64,000 nucleotides of DNA from Blasia pusilla (GCA_050084515.1 CM114274.1:806001-870000); one strand, 5' to 3'. Counted from the first letter of the stretch, positions 12,192 through 24,859 are shown. Translations and numbers: made by a program. Notes: generated from the letters alone by a model not told the origin.

Positions 12192-13276
12192 TTATCGTTG
12201 TAGTAACCACATGCTCTCTCCAACCTTGATAAACTCAATACCAAGGAAGTACTTGAGTTCTCCCAAGTCCTTCATATCAAATTCTGCTTGTAACTTAAGC
12301 TTGACTTGTTGTATTATTTCTTCACTACTCCCAGTAATCAAGAGATCGTCAACATATAACGCAATGAGAACTGTATGATCTTGTCCTCTCAAGACATATA
12401 ACGAGGAGTTAGAATCACATACCCTAAAACCCAACTCTTGTAGAACGTATATAATCTTGCCATACCAAGCTCTTGGAGCTTGTTTGAGCCCGTATAGAGC
12501 TTTCTTCAATCTGCATATGCAAAATGGAAACTTGGGATGCTCGTATCCAGGTGGTTGAGTCATATATGCCTCCTCATATAGATGTCCATTCAAGAAGACA
12601 TTCTTGACGTCCATGTGATGTAATCTCCACTTCTTACTTAATGCAATTGCAACCACTGTTCTCGTAGTGGCCATCTTTGCAAGAGGGCTAAATGTTTCCT
12701 CATAATCGATACCATATTGTTGTGCATAGCCCTTAGCCACCAATCTCGCTTTGTATCTATTAATTGTACCATCTTGATTTCACTTGATTTTGTAAATCCA
12801 TTTGCAACCAATAGCTTCCTTACCGAAAGGTATATCAACCAACTCCCATGTTTGTTGTGTTTTAATGCAACAAGCTCTTCCTCCATAGCTTCAATCCGTT
12901 TGGCTTTTCTGGCAACTTCTTTAAAATAACTCGGCTCCTGCTTTTGAAGGGTAGTCATTATATATGCATGATATGTCGCAAGGAAACCTTCATTTATGAA
13001 TCTATGAACTGGATGTGTAACTCTACTTGATCTACGAAGTTGTTGTTCACATGTAGATGCCTTTGGTACCTGACTCGAGCTCTGACTAGTGTCAACAGAC
13101 TGAATATGTACTCTTTTCGTCCATGGACTCACAAATTTAATTGATAAATCTAGGACCTCTCCTAATCCTGCACTAGTACTTGGGGAAGTTGAAGACAATG
13201 TCTGTTGGTTTATAGTCATATTCTCTCCCTCAACAGACAAGTTTAGAGGTGGAATAGGCTCAGATGGACCATACAA
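12192..13276 (-). pseudogene. C1 reverse transcriptase and upstream linker
   Basis: The linker (13276-12638) has VHRFINEGFLATYHAYI and ends in the RT entry. The RT (12743-12192) shows MVAKGYAQQYGIDYEETFSPLAK, HHMDVKNVFLNGHLYEE, CRLKKALYGLKQAPRAWY, the catalytic YVDDLLITG (YVDD at 12345-12356) and DMKDLGELKYFLGIE. This is a nearly complete copia reverse transcriptase with one frameshift near 12700 and a terminal stop. Confidence 0.95.
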
Positions 13277-13279
13277 TGA

Positions 13280-13702
13280 CTTAAGCTCATAAAAAACAAC
13301 ATCCCGACTAATAGTAAGATATCTAGAGGATGGAATGTAGTACTTATACCCCTTAGTTCCATCAGAATAGCCAATGAAGATACATCTTTCAGACTTGGGG
13401 TCTAATTTCTAACGTCTCTCAGAAGGAACATGAGCATAACAAATACAGCCAAATACTTTCAAGAAAGAAAAATCAGGTTTACTTCCTGTGAAGACTTTGA
13501 ATGGAGTTTTATCATGAAGTGCTACTGTTGGAGTTCGGTTGATTAAGAAGATTGCACATGCTACAACCTTTGTCCAATACACCTTAGGCATGTTCTTCTC
13601 ATTCAGCATGGCTCGTGCCGCTTCAGCGATATATCGATTCTTCCTCTCAGCCACTCCATTTTGTTGCGGAGTGTAATGGCAAGTCACTTGACGTTGGATG
13701 CC
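13280..13702 (-). pseudogene. C1 integrase C-terminal part
   Basis: Begins at the CACTA boundary with NGIQRQVTCHYTPQQNGVAE, holding the catalytic Glu of the DDE core, then RTPTVALHDKTPF and LKVFGCICYAHVPSERR. A stop follows and the reading continues to about 13280 with CIFIGYSDGTKGYKYYIP. The upstream half lies at 24275-24859, beyond the CACTA. Confidence 0.92.
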
Positions 13703-13705
13703 ATT

Positions 13706-14420
13706 CACTAGAAGAAATCCCTGGTTTTATGACTAGGTTATATGACTCATATGAGTCATACTTTACATACCACGACTAACAATGACTGACGACTACTTTA
13801 GACACAAAAGCCAAGTCATATTTGTTTGGCGACTAGGCTAACAAGGATGGTTAGCTTAGGTGGAGGTTGGTATATGACTCGAGGGTGTAGTCATGAGGCC
13901 ATGACTGACACGTCACTCAGATGACATGGAATAATGACACATCATTAGTGGCATGGACTATTTAGTGTGATGTGTCACTGATGACAAGGACTATTTCCGT
14001 GACATGTCACTGATGATGTGGACTTGAGTACGACTCATCTAGTCATATGTGTATATTTTTCTAGTTACCACCAACGACTCCTTTAGTCATGGTTGGTGTG
14101 CAAAAGTTCAGAATATCCTATCAAAATGCACCAAGTGTACTCCATTCAGTTATAGTTGGCAACTCATGTAGTCATTTTATTTTATTGAAATGTTGGTATG
14201 GACTCATGTAGTCATGTAGTATGACTAGAAGAGTAGAGTTACATGACTACTATAAACGCGGACACAACAGGTTTAGTCACGAAGATATGACTATGTGAGT
14301 AGCGGAAATTATGTAGTCATTGCAACAGAACTGCATGAGTCATACAATTATGACTAGAGAGAACTTGAAGCTTACTACTTTAGTTTTTGAACGGTACTGT
14401 GCAAGTTATATTGATATGAC
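13706..14420. repeat. CACTA terminal inverted repeat and subterminal repeat array
   Basis: After the CACTA terminus the words ATGACTA, ATGACTC and their complements TAGTCAT/GAGTCAT recur every 10-40 bases for about 700 bp in both orientations. CACTA elements use such arrays as binding sites for the TNPA protein. A thinner array of the same words is at 24050-24271. Confidence 0.8.
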
Positions 14421-15027
14421 TAGTGAGAATATAAATTTTGAATATTTTGGAATGTTTATTATGCCTTTTGAACGGTGCAAGAATTAACGGATCTGAATTA
14501 TTGAAATCCTCTTTTCCATTTATATGGTGAACACTTGAGCATTCACCTTAGCACATAGTATAATTTTGAAAAAAAACGCACATAACTAAAACAACATCAT
14601 ATATCCAGAAACATGTCTACTCAACTATATGGAAGTAGCACATGAGCACTATGTTGTTATATTGAGTAGTGGCATCTTGATGTAATCAAGAAATTACATG
14701 AATTTTCTCAGAGTTTAGAAAGAGATGTAATAAGAATGTCTTGCTACAAACGAAACATAAACAAGCAATTTACCAAGCAAATAATGAAAACATACTCTTG
14801 AAAACAGATTTTGAGGGGTGGAATGTCACTAAAGAGTAGCTCCCATACACCAAATTATAAAATGAATCATTATTACATGGGGTTATAATCCAAAAATAGA
14901 TAAAAAAACATAGATCAAATATAGTAGGGTTTATGATCTCATCTTCAAAGAGCAAGAGAGAATATGTCATCCATGAAAACAAAGTTATTGCACCTTAGAT
15001 AGTTGGGTGCCAAAAGAAAAGACTACT
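14421..15027. other. CACTA non-coding segment
   Basis: A+T-rich; no gene or repeat recognised. It lies downstream of the TNPA-like gene and may hold its 3' untranslated region and polyadenylation signals. Confidence 0.5.
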
Positions 15028-15663
15028 CTATTGAATCACCTTTCTCATATGCATCTTTGGCCAGAGCATGCTTGAGCCAAGAGCATCACCAAATGTTTCT
15101 TGTGCAAGTTCGTCTATCAAATTCGGCATCCACAAAACATATTCTGGTTCGAGCACCTCGTTTATATCAACCCTCACCACGCCTAAGGGAATGTCTTTGG
15201 CATGGAACTTGTCTCTTCCACCAAAACCTGATATAACTCCTGACCCAAGCACCATCCTTCTCAACTTTGGCTTGGTGAGTAATACGTGATCACCAATTCG
15301 TAGCTAAAAAAATACACAGGCATTTAGTTAGTATCAATTCAAATTCTTTCCACATGCATTTGCACCATTAATCTGAAAATAAAAAAACTGCTATGATATA
15401 CCTGTTTGAAAGACCATCCCCATTTCGGAAGATGATGCGAAAAGTTCAAAAGTCCTAGACGACCATTTGACTGTCCACAACAAGAAATATCAGTGTCGTC
15501 ATATAAACCTTGAATAGAAGAGGCCATTATAGATGAGATAAATTACCTTAGTTATTTTCTTAGACGAGCCTGATCTGATTTCACTTTCTTGCTCATTCAA
15601 ACCATCATATTGTAGCCTAGACTTCTGTCTTTTGGCTGGTGATGATTTGGCTTGGCTATCCAT
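15028..15663 (-). CDS. CACTA TNPA-like protein, three exons
   Basis: Proposed exons on the - strand: 15663-15547 (39 codons, start MDSQAKSSPAKRQ, lysine/arginine-rich), 15470-15402 (23 codons, WGWSFKQ) and 15303-15028 (LRIGDHVLL to the stop). All junctions are phase 0 with GT and AG borders, giving about 153 residues. The last exon has PLGVVRVDINEVLEPEYVLW and FGDALGSSMLWPKMHM, resembling the conserved C-terminal block of plant CACTA accessory proteins. TNPA-type proteins bind the subterminal repeats and help transposition. It is shorter than usual family members, so upstream exons may exist. No internal stop is needed for this model, unlike the retroelements around it. Confidence 0.6.
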
Positions 15664-16148
15664 ACTCACGTTTTCTGCACATTATGCACGACAAAGTCCA
15701 TTGAACGTTGTAGGAAGAAATGAGTATTTTTTTGTGGATAGTTTGAAAACTATGACACAGATTAATTCATTATGCCAAGGATGACATACTTACGAGTGAT
15801 TCGAGTATCACCATCTGCACTTTCTCTGGAACTTCTCCTTTTGTTGCTCCGTTCATGCACTTCAACGAACAACCCAAGTATTGAGAAATGAATTGTGAAA
15901 CCAGATTCTTCACCTCAACAAGTAATTATATTATCTTGAGTAAGGATCTTTTGAGTTGTCAATTGCATCATGTGTAATGGAAAGGAATGTCTCTCGAACG
16001 TGACTGATATTTCCTGTTCAATAACAATGTTAATGGTAATAGTACATTCTTTTGTATTTAATGTGTCAATACCAAAATAATATACACTTTGAGAGTCCGA
16101 ACCGTAATTAACATAACTATAACCTTGAAAAGCATATATTGGAGAGTT
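15664..16148 (-). other. CACTA spacer between TNPA-like and TNP2 genes
   Basis: A+T-rich, with no supportable coding sequence. It may hold further small exons of the TNPA-like gene. Confidence 0.4.
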
Positions 16149-17048
16149 TTACCTTTGCCAATCAACCATGATCTTTGCATTATGCAACACATAATGATGT
16201 GCTAAGTTGATCATTTCTTGCGAAAGTCGAACTGGAGTGCCCGCACCTTCTAGCTCCTCACCAGCGACCCCCTCTTCCTCCCCATCATCCCACACTCGCG
16301 TCCGCACGTCTTCAAACCTTTTCATATACTCAGTCACAAACCCTAATGCCTCATCCTCCACATACCCTTCTGCCATACACCCCTCTTGCCTAGCTTTAGA
16401 CCGTACATATTTCTTCATGTACCCCATATACCGCTCCATTGGATACATCCACCGACATGCTACTGGCCCACACAAGTCCAATTCTTCTACGACATGAATC
16501 AACAAATGTGTCATCACGTCAAAAAAAGATGAAGGGAAATGCATTTCAAAGAGACAAAGGGTTATGGCAGTCTCTTCCAAGAGTTTGTCGAATAAAGCTG
16601 GATCATATACCTTTGTACACACCATTCTAAAAATTCCGGATAATCTAATAACCACCATTCTCACATGGTCCTTCAAAAGACCACAAATGCAATAAGGAAG
16701 GACTTGTTGAATGAAGACATGGTAATCATGTGATTTCATATTGCCCAATTTTCGATTACCCACATGCTTGGAGAGTTCTCCACAATATCCAGATGGCACC
16801 TTCAAGTTTTGAATCCTTGAAAGGAAAGTGTTCAAGTCATGGGGAGATAGATAATAATCGGAAACTGGTTTAAGCAAAACTTGGGGTTTACTAGGATGGG
16901 GTTGCAACCACAAATGGGATCGAATCCCACGGGCCTCCAAATCTCTCCTTACTTTCACACTATCTTTCACTCCAAATAAGGTCTTGACTAGATTCTCAAC
17001 GATATTCTTCTCAATGTGCATTACATCTAACGTATGACGTATAAGCAA
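16149..17048 (-). pseudogene. CACTA transposase C-terminal exon (DUF4218 region)
   Basis: A 299-codon open stretch begins with RHTLDVMHIEKNIVENLVK, the conserved join between the TNP2 and DUF4218 regions of plant CACTA transposases. It continues with SHDYHVFIQQVLPYCI, FPSSFFDVMTHLLIHVVEEL, GPVACRWMYPMERYMGYMKK and the acidic C-terminal segment. It is the downstream part of the transposase gene and is probably spliced to the upstream exons across about 17049-17205. No stop is inside it. Confidence 0.88.
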
Positions 17049-17204
17049 ATTCTGATTGTATGGTCAAGGAAGCATTGACATCTCACAACTTGAACATGAT
17101 AGCTAATATCCACAATCAAATCAAACAAAAGCTTTCCTCCTCTATAGTAACTATTTCACAACATAAAGAATAGATAATATAGAGAGGAAGCAAGATACTG
17201 GCCA

Positions 17205-18937
17205 CTAAGGCAACGAATATAGTATACTCAGCCTTTTCACCCGAGTTCTCTTGTAGGGATCAGTAGGGCCGTCTTCTTGACCCCCACTCTCATCATATGT
17301 ATGTTTTTCATTTGCCCATCCAATAATCTCTCCGGAAAGTAGTCTAGGCACGCGTGGTCTAAGTTCTGCACTCCCGTTGAAATGAGATCCATACCTACGG
17401 GTCCTCCATGGATGGCTCAATAGGAGATATCGACGATGATAACCGTATATGGGCTTGCCACAAGACTTTGAAAAATCAGAATCCACTCAAGGTCTGCATA
17501 TAGTACATCCTAGTTTTCCACCGTGGCTCTGCCCAACTACAGTTCCGTATGCCGGGTAATAATTTATGGTCCATAGTAAGGTAACCCTGAACATGAAGTT
17601 CCAACTTCCGCCTATCTTCCGAACGTCATGAAATTGAACCCCTTTCCACATTTCTTGGAACTCTTCCACTAGAGGAAGCAAGTATGTGTCTATGTTTTTC
17701 CCATTTACACTCTCCTTTCCTGGTATGATCAAAGAGAGCATCACAAAGAATTTTTTTGTCTGGAGCCAGGGAGGCAAGTTATAATTACCAAGAAGCACGG
17801 GCCATGTTGACCACGAACTCGACTTGTCTGAAATGGATTCACTCCGTCCAAAGCTAGCCCAAACCTGCAATTCCTCTTCTCCTTGGCAAAGTCCGGATAT
17901 AAGTTGTCCATGTGACGCCATGCCTTGCAATCAGCTGTATGCCTTACTAAGCCATCCTTGCTCTGATTCAAGGGGGCCCAGGTTAACAATTCAGAAAACG
18001 ACTTGCATCTAAACATACGTCTCATCCGAGGTATGACAGGAAAATGCCTTAATACCTTACATGGTACCAACGTTCTACCCACTTTCCGGAACCTTGGTTT
18101 CCCACATAATGGACAGATCTCAACTTCAGCCAAATCACCCCTGAATAAAACACATCCAGCCGGACACGCATGGATACTATTGTAACCTAAGTCTAGTTTA
18201 CCAATGAGTTTTTTTGCTAGATAATAACTCGGTGGCGCCAAGTTCCCTGTTGGTAGGACCAACTTACAAAGGAGTTTCAAAAATTCGTCAATAGCTACAT
18301 TTGGGACGCCATGGGTGGTTTGAATGTTGAATAGTAACATGAAAAAATCCAAAACATATGTCTTTGTTGTAGGGAACAAGGGTTTGCAAGCTTCAACAAG
18401 CTCCTTATATTCATCTCCATGATTGAATAGTGGTTCTTCGTTTGATATTCTCGGTTCTGGTAATTCATCAGATGGGAGAGATGTCTCTATAGTTTCATCC
18501 TCGCGTATATGGTCGTATTTCTGGAAAATATCATTGAGCATTTTATGAACGTCAATGTGCTCGTCTATATCTGCTATGGAAGATCTCTCCCTTCCATCCA
18601 CATGGAAGGTGGGGGCTGACTCCATTGTCTTATCCTCTTGGCTTCTTTTTTCAGCAAGATCATGCATAAGCCACTCCTCATCTGAAGAGTCCCATCCATC
18701 CCTAGATTTCGGCACTCGACAAAGCGCCGAGCGTCCATTTTTTCTCAAATGTGCTTCCACCTTGTTGATGGACAACGTAGACCCACCCTTACAGTCATTG
18801 CACGGGCACCGCAATCTTTTACAGCCCAGTACACTAGCTCGTGTGCTTTCCCGTTGCCACAACTTGGAATCGTGTGCCTTTACTCTAACTAGGTGGTTCA
18901 AATCCATTCTAAGGGGATTGGAAGTGAATTCCCGCAA
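17205..18937 (-). pseudogene. CACTA TNP2-type transposase, N-terminal and catalytic part
   Basis: Starts with a transposase-associated zinc domain (CKRLRCPCNDCKGG, about 18790-18830), then the TNP2 domain: SIHACPAGCVLFRGD, EICPLCGKPRFRKVG, VIPRMRRMFRC, FGLALDGVNPF, YNLPPWLQTKKFFVMLSLIIPG, NIDTYLLPLVEEF, LLWTINYYPAYGTVVGQS and KLGCTICRP. Transposase cuts the element at its CACTA ends. Three frames are used (18937-17741, 17930-17487, 17486-17205), so frameshifts or small introns separate the blocks. The DUF4218 exon continues downstream. Confidence 0.88.
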
Positions 18938-21789
18938 ATTGTGAACTGAAACATTCCAAACACATCCAAAACCATGACATCTTGCCTCAATAATGAATTC
19001 TATAAACCACGGCTGGACGAGCTATCATCTGAATGCATACCCACTTGAAGTCAAGACAAGTATGATAAGGCACATATACCTAACCTGGTTCTTATCTTAA
19101 TGGAGATCTCAATCATCACTAACAATCCTCACCGATGTGGTCCAATGCTTCCAACGACATTCCTGAATGATAAATGTAACACACCCAACTTTAGATAATG
19201 ACTCAATCTTTGATATGTACACTTCATCATGGCCCTGGTCTAATAAATATTTCCAGCGAAGATCTAGACAAACAAACTATAAAGCTAATCTGCTGTGAGT
19301 GACCATAGTATTTTACCTTACACTCACATCAAATCAATGACTAAAGCAAGTGACTAACCTACGTGAAGGCGCAAGGAGAACAAGGAGAAGAGTGACGTAC
19401 AAGTAAGTACTTGGTAGGTCAAGGAGTGAATGTCTTGGTCCCCTCCGTGATATTTGAGTCTTACTTTGCTCTTGTATCTGATACACAACACAATATTGGG
19501 ATCCCCTATAGACGGTTTTATACTCTGTCTACGCGGAGAATGCAAGCAACACGGTAAACAGGAGGTCTATGGTACTATGGACCTCCATTTTACCGTGTAG
19601 TTCGTTTCACCCAGGTTGTTGTAACCAATTTTGAATCTTTTGATCAGCAGCGATACTAATCAGAAAGCTGAAGCTTCTCGTCACCTTAGTTCTAGAATTT
19701 GGAGCAAGCAAGAGTAGAGAGAGAGATACAGAGAAGTAGAGGTTAGAGATGCAGACGCGCATCTACCCCACGTCAATCAGTCATAGTCGGACGTATAGAT
19801 CCTCTCTATAAATGCGCTAAGCTCAGCTGAATGGTAGTGAACTCCTCGTGGAAAAACCACTCAAGTGTCAAGTTGGCTCCCCATCCTGATTGTGATGGCC
19901 AAGGTCTCGATTGCACGCACTTATACACCATACGTAATTTCCTTTTCCCAACCACTTCCAGGAAAGGCAGATTCTGTAAACGTCGAGATCTTGCAAGATT
20001 TGTCCCGAACATGCAAGAGGCTGGACTATTTGCGCCTGAAGACCATTTGCTTTCAAAGAATTGGAGGTGGTGGACAGTTTCCAACCAACGAAGGGAATAA
20101 ACCTTCAGGTTTCGGCAGTTTCTGTGGCAGCTTTTGGATCTTTCCATCTCTACAGATGAAAAGACGAAGTCAAGTGGGGTCTTTTTGCGTCCACAGAGCG
20201 TGCTATTCCAGACTCGCAAAGATCGATCTCTCATGCGCTCCAATTCAAGCTGATGCCAAGGAGACGATAAAGAAATGACTCGATAGTGACAAGTAGAAAA
20301 CTTCACAGTATAACAGTCGACGCATTTGGAGATCTTCTTCATGAAATCAATGTTCAACCACACTTAAGACGAGCAGAATGTTGAGTGAAAAAAGCGTGGA
20401 GCAAGCGGACAATTGACTCCAGTAGTTGGGCGATTAACTTGAGCAGTGTAGGGATCTCAAGATTACAAGAATTTTTTTTTCTCTCTCCGTGGTCGGTAAA
20501 GAAATGCCCCTCGTAGGAATAGCGTAGAGGACGATTTTGAGTAGGAGCCCGATGGAAAGGTAGAATTGGAACAACCGACTATCGAAGAGAGAAATTCTCT
20601 AGTAGAATTGGAACAACCGACTGTCAAAGAGAGAAATTCTCTGATGAGAAGTTTCATTGAGAAGGGATCTCGAGAAGTAATTTTTTCAAAACCAGAAGCA
20701 ATCCACAAATCCGGCTACATAGGACCAATCTAAAGTCCAAAGACTCATCCACCATCACCACCAGCAGTCAACAAGAACTCCGCTACAAATATGGCCCATA
20801 TGGCACACTCGGCCGAGTGCGTAATATTCTATCTTACCAACGCCCTTGCATCCCAACATGCCCAGGAAGAAAGAGAAAAGCACGCAACGAGTTTAGGAAG
20901 AAAGAGAAACTAGAGCTTCCAACCACATACTGCCACACATATCAAGCTGTAGGTACCAGCGTAATCGATCAATCATGAGGCTGCAAGAATTGGCAAGAAG
21001 TTGCGGAAAATTCAGGTGTACCCTTCGCCCTATCTCACAGCAGGCGACACTCCTATCTCCACCCGATCAATGGCGCGCAGACCGTAAAGCAAGCGGTCAG
21101 AGGCTATTGACGTCGTGAACGAAAGGACTTTTCCAGGTACTCTGGGAACATGGCTCAAATTTGAGTCCTCAGGATGAGGTCCTTGGGCTTCTTATGACGA
21201 TTAGAAATTAAAGCCGTTATAGCCCACCATAGCTCAACTGTTCGCCAACGAGTAGTTGTTTTGATTCTCTCTAAATCTAAAGAGGAGGAGGTCAAAGGGC
21301 CGAATCCCTGGCAAGCAATTCTGGACTTCCTGCAAGCTCTATTCTATGGATTGGCTCCGTTGGGTAAAAAGTACCACTCATCAATAGCTGCTATTACAAC
21401 AATGCATTCTGGTATGAAGAGCGATAGTGGACTTACCCGAATTTGAGGATCCAACTCTCCTTGTGGAAGCTTTCTTGCTAGTCTAGACGAGGTACCTGAT
21501 TCGGGCACGCACTATTCAATCGCCCTTTTGCATCATGTGATGTGTATAGTTGGGCGCACACTATCAATGTTCTTCGAGATGTGCAGTGGGAGGTTTCTTC
21601 TCAGAGTGAGGCGAAGACAGAAATGAACAAGAGAGAGAAAGGATACCCGAAACATGAGTGTTTCTTGACTTACTCTATCCTCGCGCATTCAATCTGCACG
21701 CTTTACTTAGAAGGTTCTCCTCACCAACATGGCTACAACAGCTTCAAAGCTCAGTACACTCAATCCGCAAGCTTGACTCAAAACTATCC
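18938..21789. other. CACTA region upstream of transposase, no recognised gene
   Basis: About 2.9 kb. Open frames such as 20363-19806 (-) and 19865-20278 (+) overlap each other and match nothing I recognise; the + frame has LQDLSRTCKRLDYLRLK, faintly like a leucine-rich repeat. CACTA elements often carry captured host fragments here, but I cannot show capture. It should also hold the transposase promoter. Confidence 0.35.
20561..20640. repeat. Tandem duplication of about 42 bp
   Basis: TAGAATTGGAACAACCGACT begins at 20561 and again at 20603, each followed by nearly the same AAGAGAGAAATTCTCT. Confidence 0.85.
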
Positions 21790-22800
21790 TACTCGACGCC
21801 CTCTTCCTCCTTCTTGGCATCGCTTTTTGTACCCTCCACCCTCCACATGGGGCCCAAAAATCATAAGACTTCCTCGTGGATGGCAACCCTAGCCTAGGAA
21901 CAGAGGGAAAAAGAAAAAATTACAAATGACCATTGACACTTGGAATTAAAAATTGTAAACCCTAAAATTTATCTTTCATTTTTGGTTTGAGCACGGAGAG
22001 CTAACTGGCAGATCTGAACCATTCAAGATGTGGACGGATTAAAAGCCTTGATGTGTGCCAGGTTTCATCATCATCCAATGGTGGGAGTAAAAGTTAACTG
22101 CATGATACAATAAAAATGCCATCAGGACTCGAAACAATCCTACTTGACGCTCTCTTCCTCCTTCTTGGCATTGCTTTTTGTACCCTCCACCCTCCACATG
22201 GGGCCCAAAAATCATAAGACTTCCTCGTGGATGGCAACCCTAACCCAAGAATAGAGGGAAAAAGAAAAAATTACAAATGACCACTGACACTTGGAATTAA
22301 AAATTATAAACTCTAAAACTGATCTTTCATTTTTGGTTTGAGCACGAAGAGCTAACTGGCAGATCTGAACCGTTCAAGATGTGGACGGATTAAAAGCCTT
22401 GATGTTTGCCAGGTTTCATTACCATCCAATGGTGGGAGAAAAAGTTAACTACATGATACAATAAAAATGCTATCAAGACTAGAAACAATTCTACTCAAGG
22501 CGCTCTTCCTTCTTCTTGGCGTGTCTTTTTGTACCCTCCACCCTCCATAGGGGGACCTAAAATCATAAAATATTCCTACTAGTGTCCCCTTTACCGTGGA
22601 ACAAAGGGCAAGAGAAAAAACTTCATATGACCACTCACACATGGAATTAAAAATCATGAACCGTAAAGTGGTCTTTCCTTTTTGGTTTGAGCATGGAGAG
22701 CTAACTGCCAGATGTGAACCGTTGAAGCAGTGGAAGGATTTAGGACCTTGGCTTGTGTTAACTTTCATTGCTAAACGCAAGATGCAACAAATTTGTTAAA
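21790..22800. repeat. Three tandem repeats of about 351 bp inside the CACTA
   Basis: Units start at 21790, 22141 and 22492 with the same opening (TACT.GACGC..CTTCCTCC). All share a poly-purine AGAGGGAAAAAGAAAAA block and a TTGGTTTGAGCACG block. Units 1 and 2 are very similar; unit 3 is more diverged and truncated. No coding function is seen. Confidence 0.88.
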
Positions 22801-22859
22801 TCCATGATGACATGAAAATGGCAAAGAGACGTGGAACCTTCTCTTCATACGTGAGCCCT

Positions 22860-23901
22860 CTTTTTGTTGCGACCCTCATAACCAAAAAACACCAAATACG
22901 CGCCAAGCGAAACATCAGAACTCAAAGGAACTCACGCCGCGAGGTTTGCGCTTTGGAGAGGCGTTTGGAAGAGTCTCTTGGAAAAGTCTAAGAGACGAAA
23001 CGCGGAACAGAGTTATGCGTTTCATGCGTTAGTGGTCGCGACCAGGAAACCTAGACCAAACGCGAGCCGAGACTTGAGATGAGTTGAGTCTTGGGAGGTT
23101 GGTTGCCAAAGAGGTGAGAACCACTTTGGAACACAACTAGCGTTTGGGAGAATCTGACTGTGTTTAGGACCATAACGTTGAGCTCCAAGATGCGTTTGGG
23201 ACAACTAAGGGCGCGTTGGAAAGCTGATCTTGAGACGCTTCCAACGCACCAAAGATCTCAGCAAACGCATAAGTACAGGCTGAGATATTGGCCGAAAACA
23301 ATTGAGAGAGCAATCGGGTTGAGGGCCAATTGGAGAGGCCCGGGTGTCTTTCCCTAAATGTAGGGGCCCCCTGGAGATCCCCAGAAGTACTAGTAAGGGG
23401 AGTACCTTCTCTGAGATGTCTCGGGAAACGAAACCCCACTTTGGGCGCCAAACGGCGTTTCAGAGGCACGGGATGGAACGGGAGTTTGGCACGGGAACCG
23501 GAAACCCAAACCTGATCCAAGGGAGTGGACTTTGTACGCCACACTTGGATTCCAACCCGAGATTCACTTCGTGCGAGTCTTGGTGAGGAACTCATTGGAT
23601 GTTCATCGGACAGTTGGAATCGCTAGGCATGAAACACCGTTTCAGGTTCCTGCACCGACCAGAAAGTCTGTCCCAAGTCTTTCGAGACTTGCCCGTGTTG
23701 GAAACCGCGAAACTAGGAAAGTTGAGCTTGAAGAGAGTCCGAGACGAGAACTTGGAAAGTAATCCTGCTGATTGATCCAAGACCCGACTGACCAAAGTAC
23801 GTGTTTGGATGTAGATCAGCGTTGAGAGCGTGACCTACTGAACGCACGCTTCCGCAACAAACAAGATTAACCTTCAAGGAGAGTAGGCGCACGACACTTT
23901 T
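22860..23901 (-). repeat. Solo LTR of chromovirus family inside the CACTA
   Basis: The LTR spans 22865-23896 and is flanked by a perfect CTTTT duplication (22860-22864, 23897-23901). No internal sequence remains, so it arose by LTR-LTR recombination after the CACTA had inserted. It has the same orientation as the full chromovirus around it. Confidence 0.93.
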
Positions 23902-24274
23902 AGTACGTTTCCGCCTAAACTATGGGTGCAAGAATGTTTAATTTTTTTCATGAGGGGCAATCCAATCAAAGGAATGTAGGACATATAAATATTTATATAT
24001 CCCAACAACATTAAAAGACACGTTATCATTGGAGCATGAGACCACAAAAACACACTAGTCATTATTTATGATTCAGTATTACTAGGCAAGTGAAAGAAGT
24101 ACGACTAGTCTTTACTAAAGGGTATTGATAACTACTTTAGTAATAAGTACATAACTAGGTGAGTTGTGCAACCTTAAATTATAGGACTTAACCATTTTAG
24201 TCATACTTTGAGTCATTCTTTCGGCAAGTCATTTAAAGCCTAGTCATAAAAACCACATAATTCTTCTAGTAATT

Positions 24275-24859
24275 CTAACGTAAATAGTCATTAAACTCTG
24301 TTGAAAGATACTCTCCTCCTCCATCACAACGCAATTTCAGAATGTGTTGTCCTGTCTGCTTCTCTACTAGAACTCTGAATGTTTGGAACACTGAGAATAC
24401 CTCTGACTTGGCTTTCAGAAAGTATACCCATATATACCTAGAGAAGTCATCAATAAATGAAACAAAGTACTGGAAACCACTAAGGCTATGTTATGATGAT
24501 GTCCACACATCACTATGGATCAACTACAATATCTTGGATGCTCTTCTACCTTGTTTTGGAAAAAGAAATCTAGCTTGTTTTCCAAATTGGCAAGCAGGCC
24601 ATACCTCTAACGTAGCAGGACATACCTCTAAAGTAGCAGGACTCGCTAATTTAGGAAGTCCTATTACTATATTAGATGATGAAAGACTCTGTAATCTTTG
24701 AAGATTCATATGTCCAATTCTTTTATGCCACACATTTAGATCTGTGACTTGTTGGCCGGTTTGACCATACATTGTTGTTTGAATCTCTAGCATAGAAATA
24801 TCTAATTTGAACATTTTGCCAGATCTAGTTCCTTTGGCTATCGTAGTCTGATCATCCAT
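24275..24859 (-). pseudogene. C1 pre-integrase and integrase N-terminal part
   Basis: The reading has GTRSGKMFKLDI, the zinc region LNVWHKRIGHMNLQRLQ with a downstream CQFGKQ where the second Cys pair is damaged, then SFIDDFSRYIWVYFLKAKSE and LRCDGGGEY, the second catalytic Asp of the core. It breaks off at the CACTA boundary and resumes at 13702. Direct repeats of PATLEV suggest a small internal duplication near 24600-24650. Confidence 0.88.

Larger units (their letters stand above)
13703..24274 (-). mobile_element. CACTA (En/Spm) DNA transposon inserted in C1 integrase
   Basis: The element spans 13706-24271 (10,566 bp) and begins CACTAGAAGAA. The other end is the inverted TTCTTCTAGTA, with the last base changed from G. 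Inner inverted-repeat sequence also matches (CCTAGTCATAAAA near 24240; TTTTATGACTAGG near 13726). A 3-bp duplication ATT flanks it (13703-13705, 24272-24274), as usual for CACTA elements. It encodes a TNP2-type transposase and a TNPA-like protein on the - strand and carries a solo chromovirus LTR. Taking it out with one ATT rejoins the C1 integrase reading. Confidence 0.93.

Noticed and set aside
13706-14420. CRISPR-like array from regularly repeated short words
   Set aside because: Repeats are 7-8 bases, in both orientations and irregularly spaced; they are CACTA subterminal repeats.
19806-20363. 185-codon protein gene on the - strand
   Set aside because: No recognised domain, overlapping openness on the other strand, and location inside a CACTA; kept only as an unassigned region.
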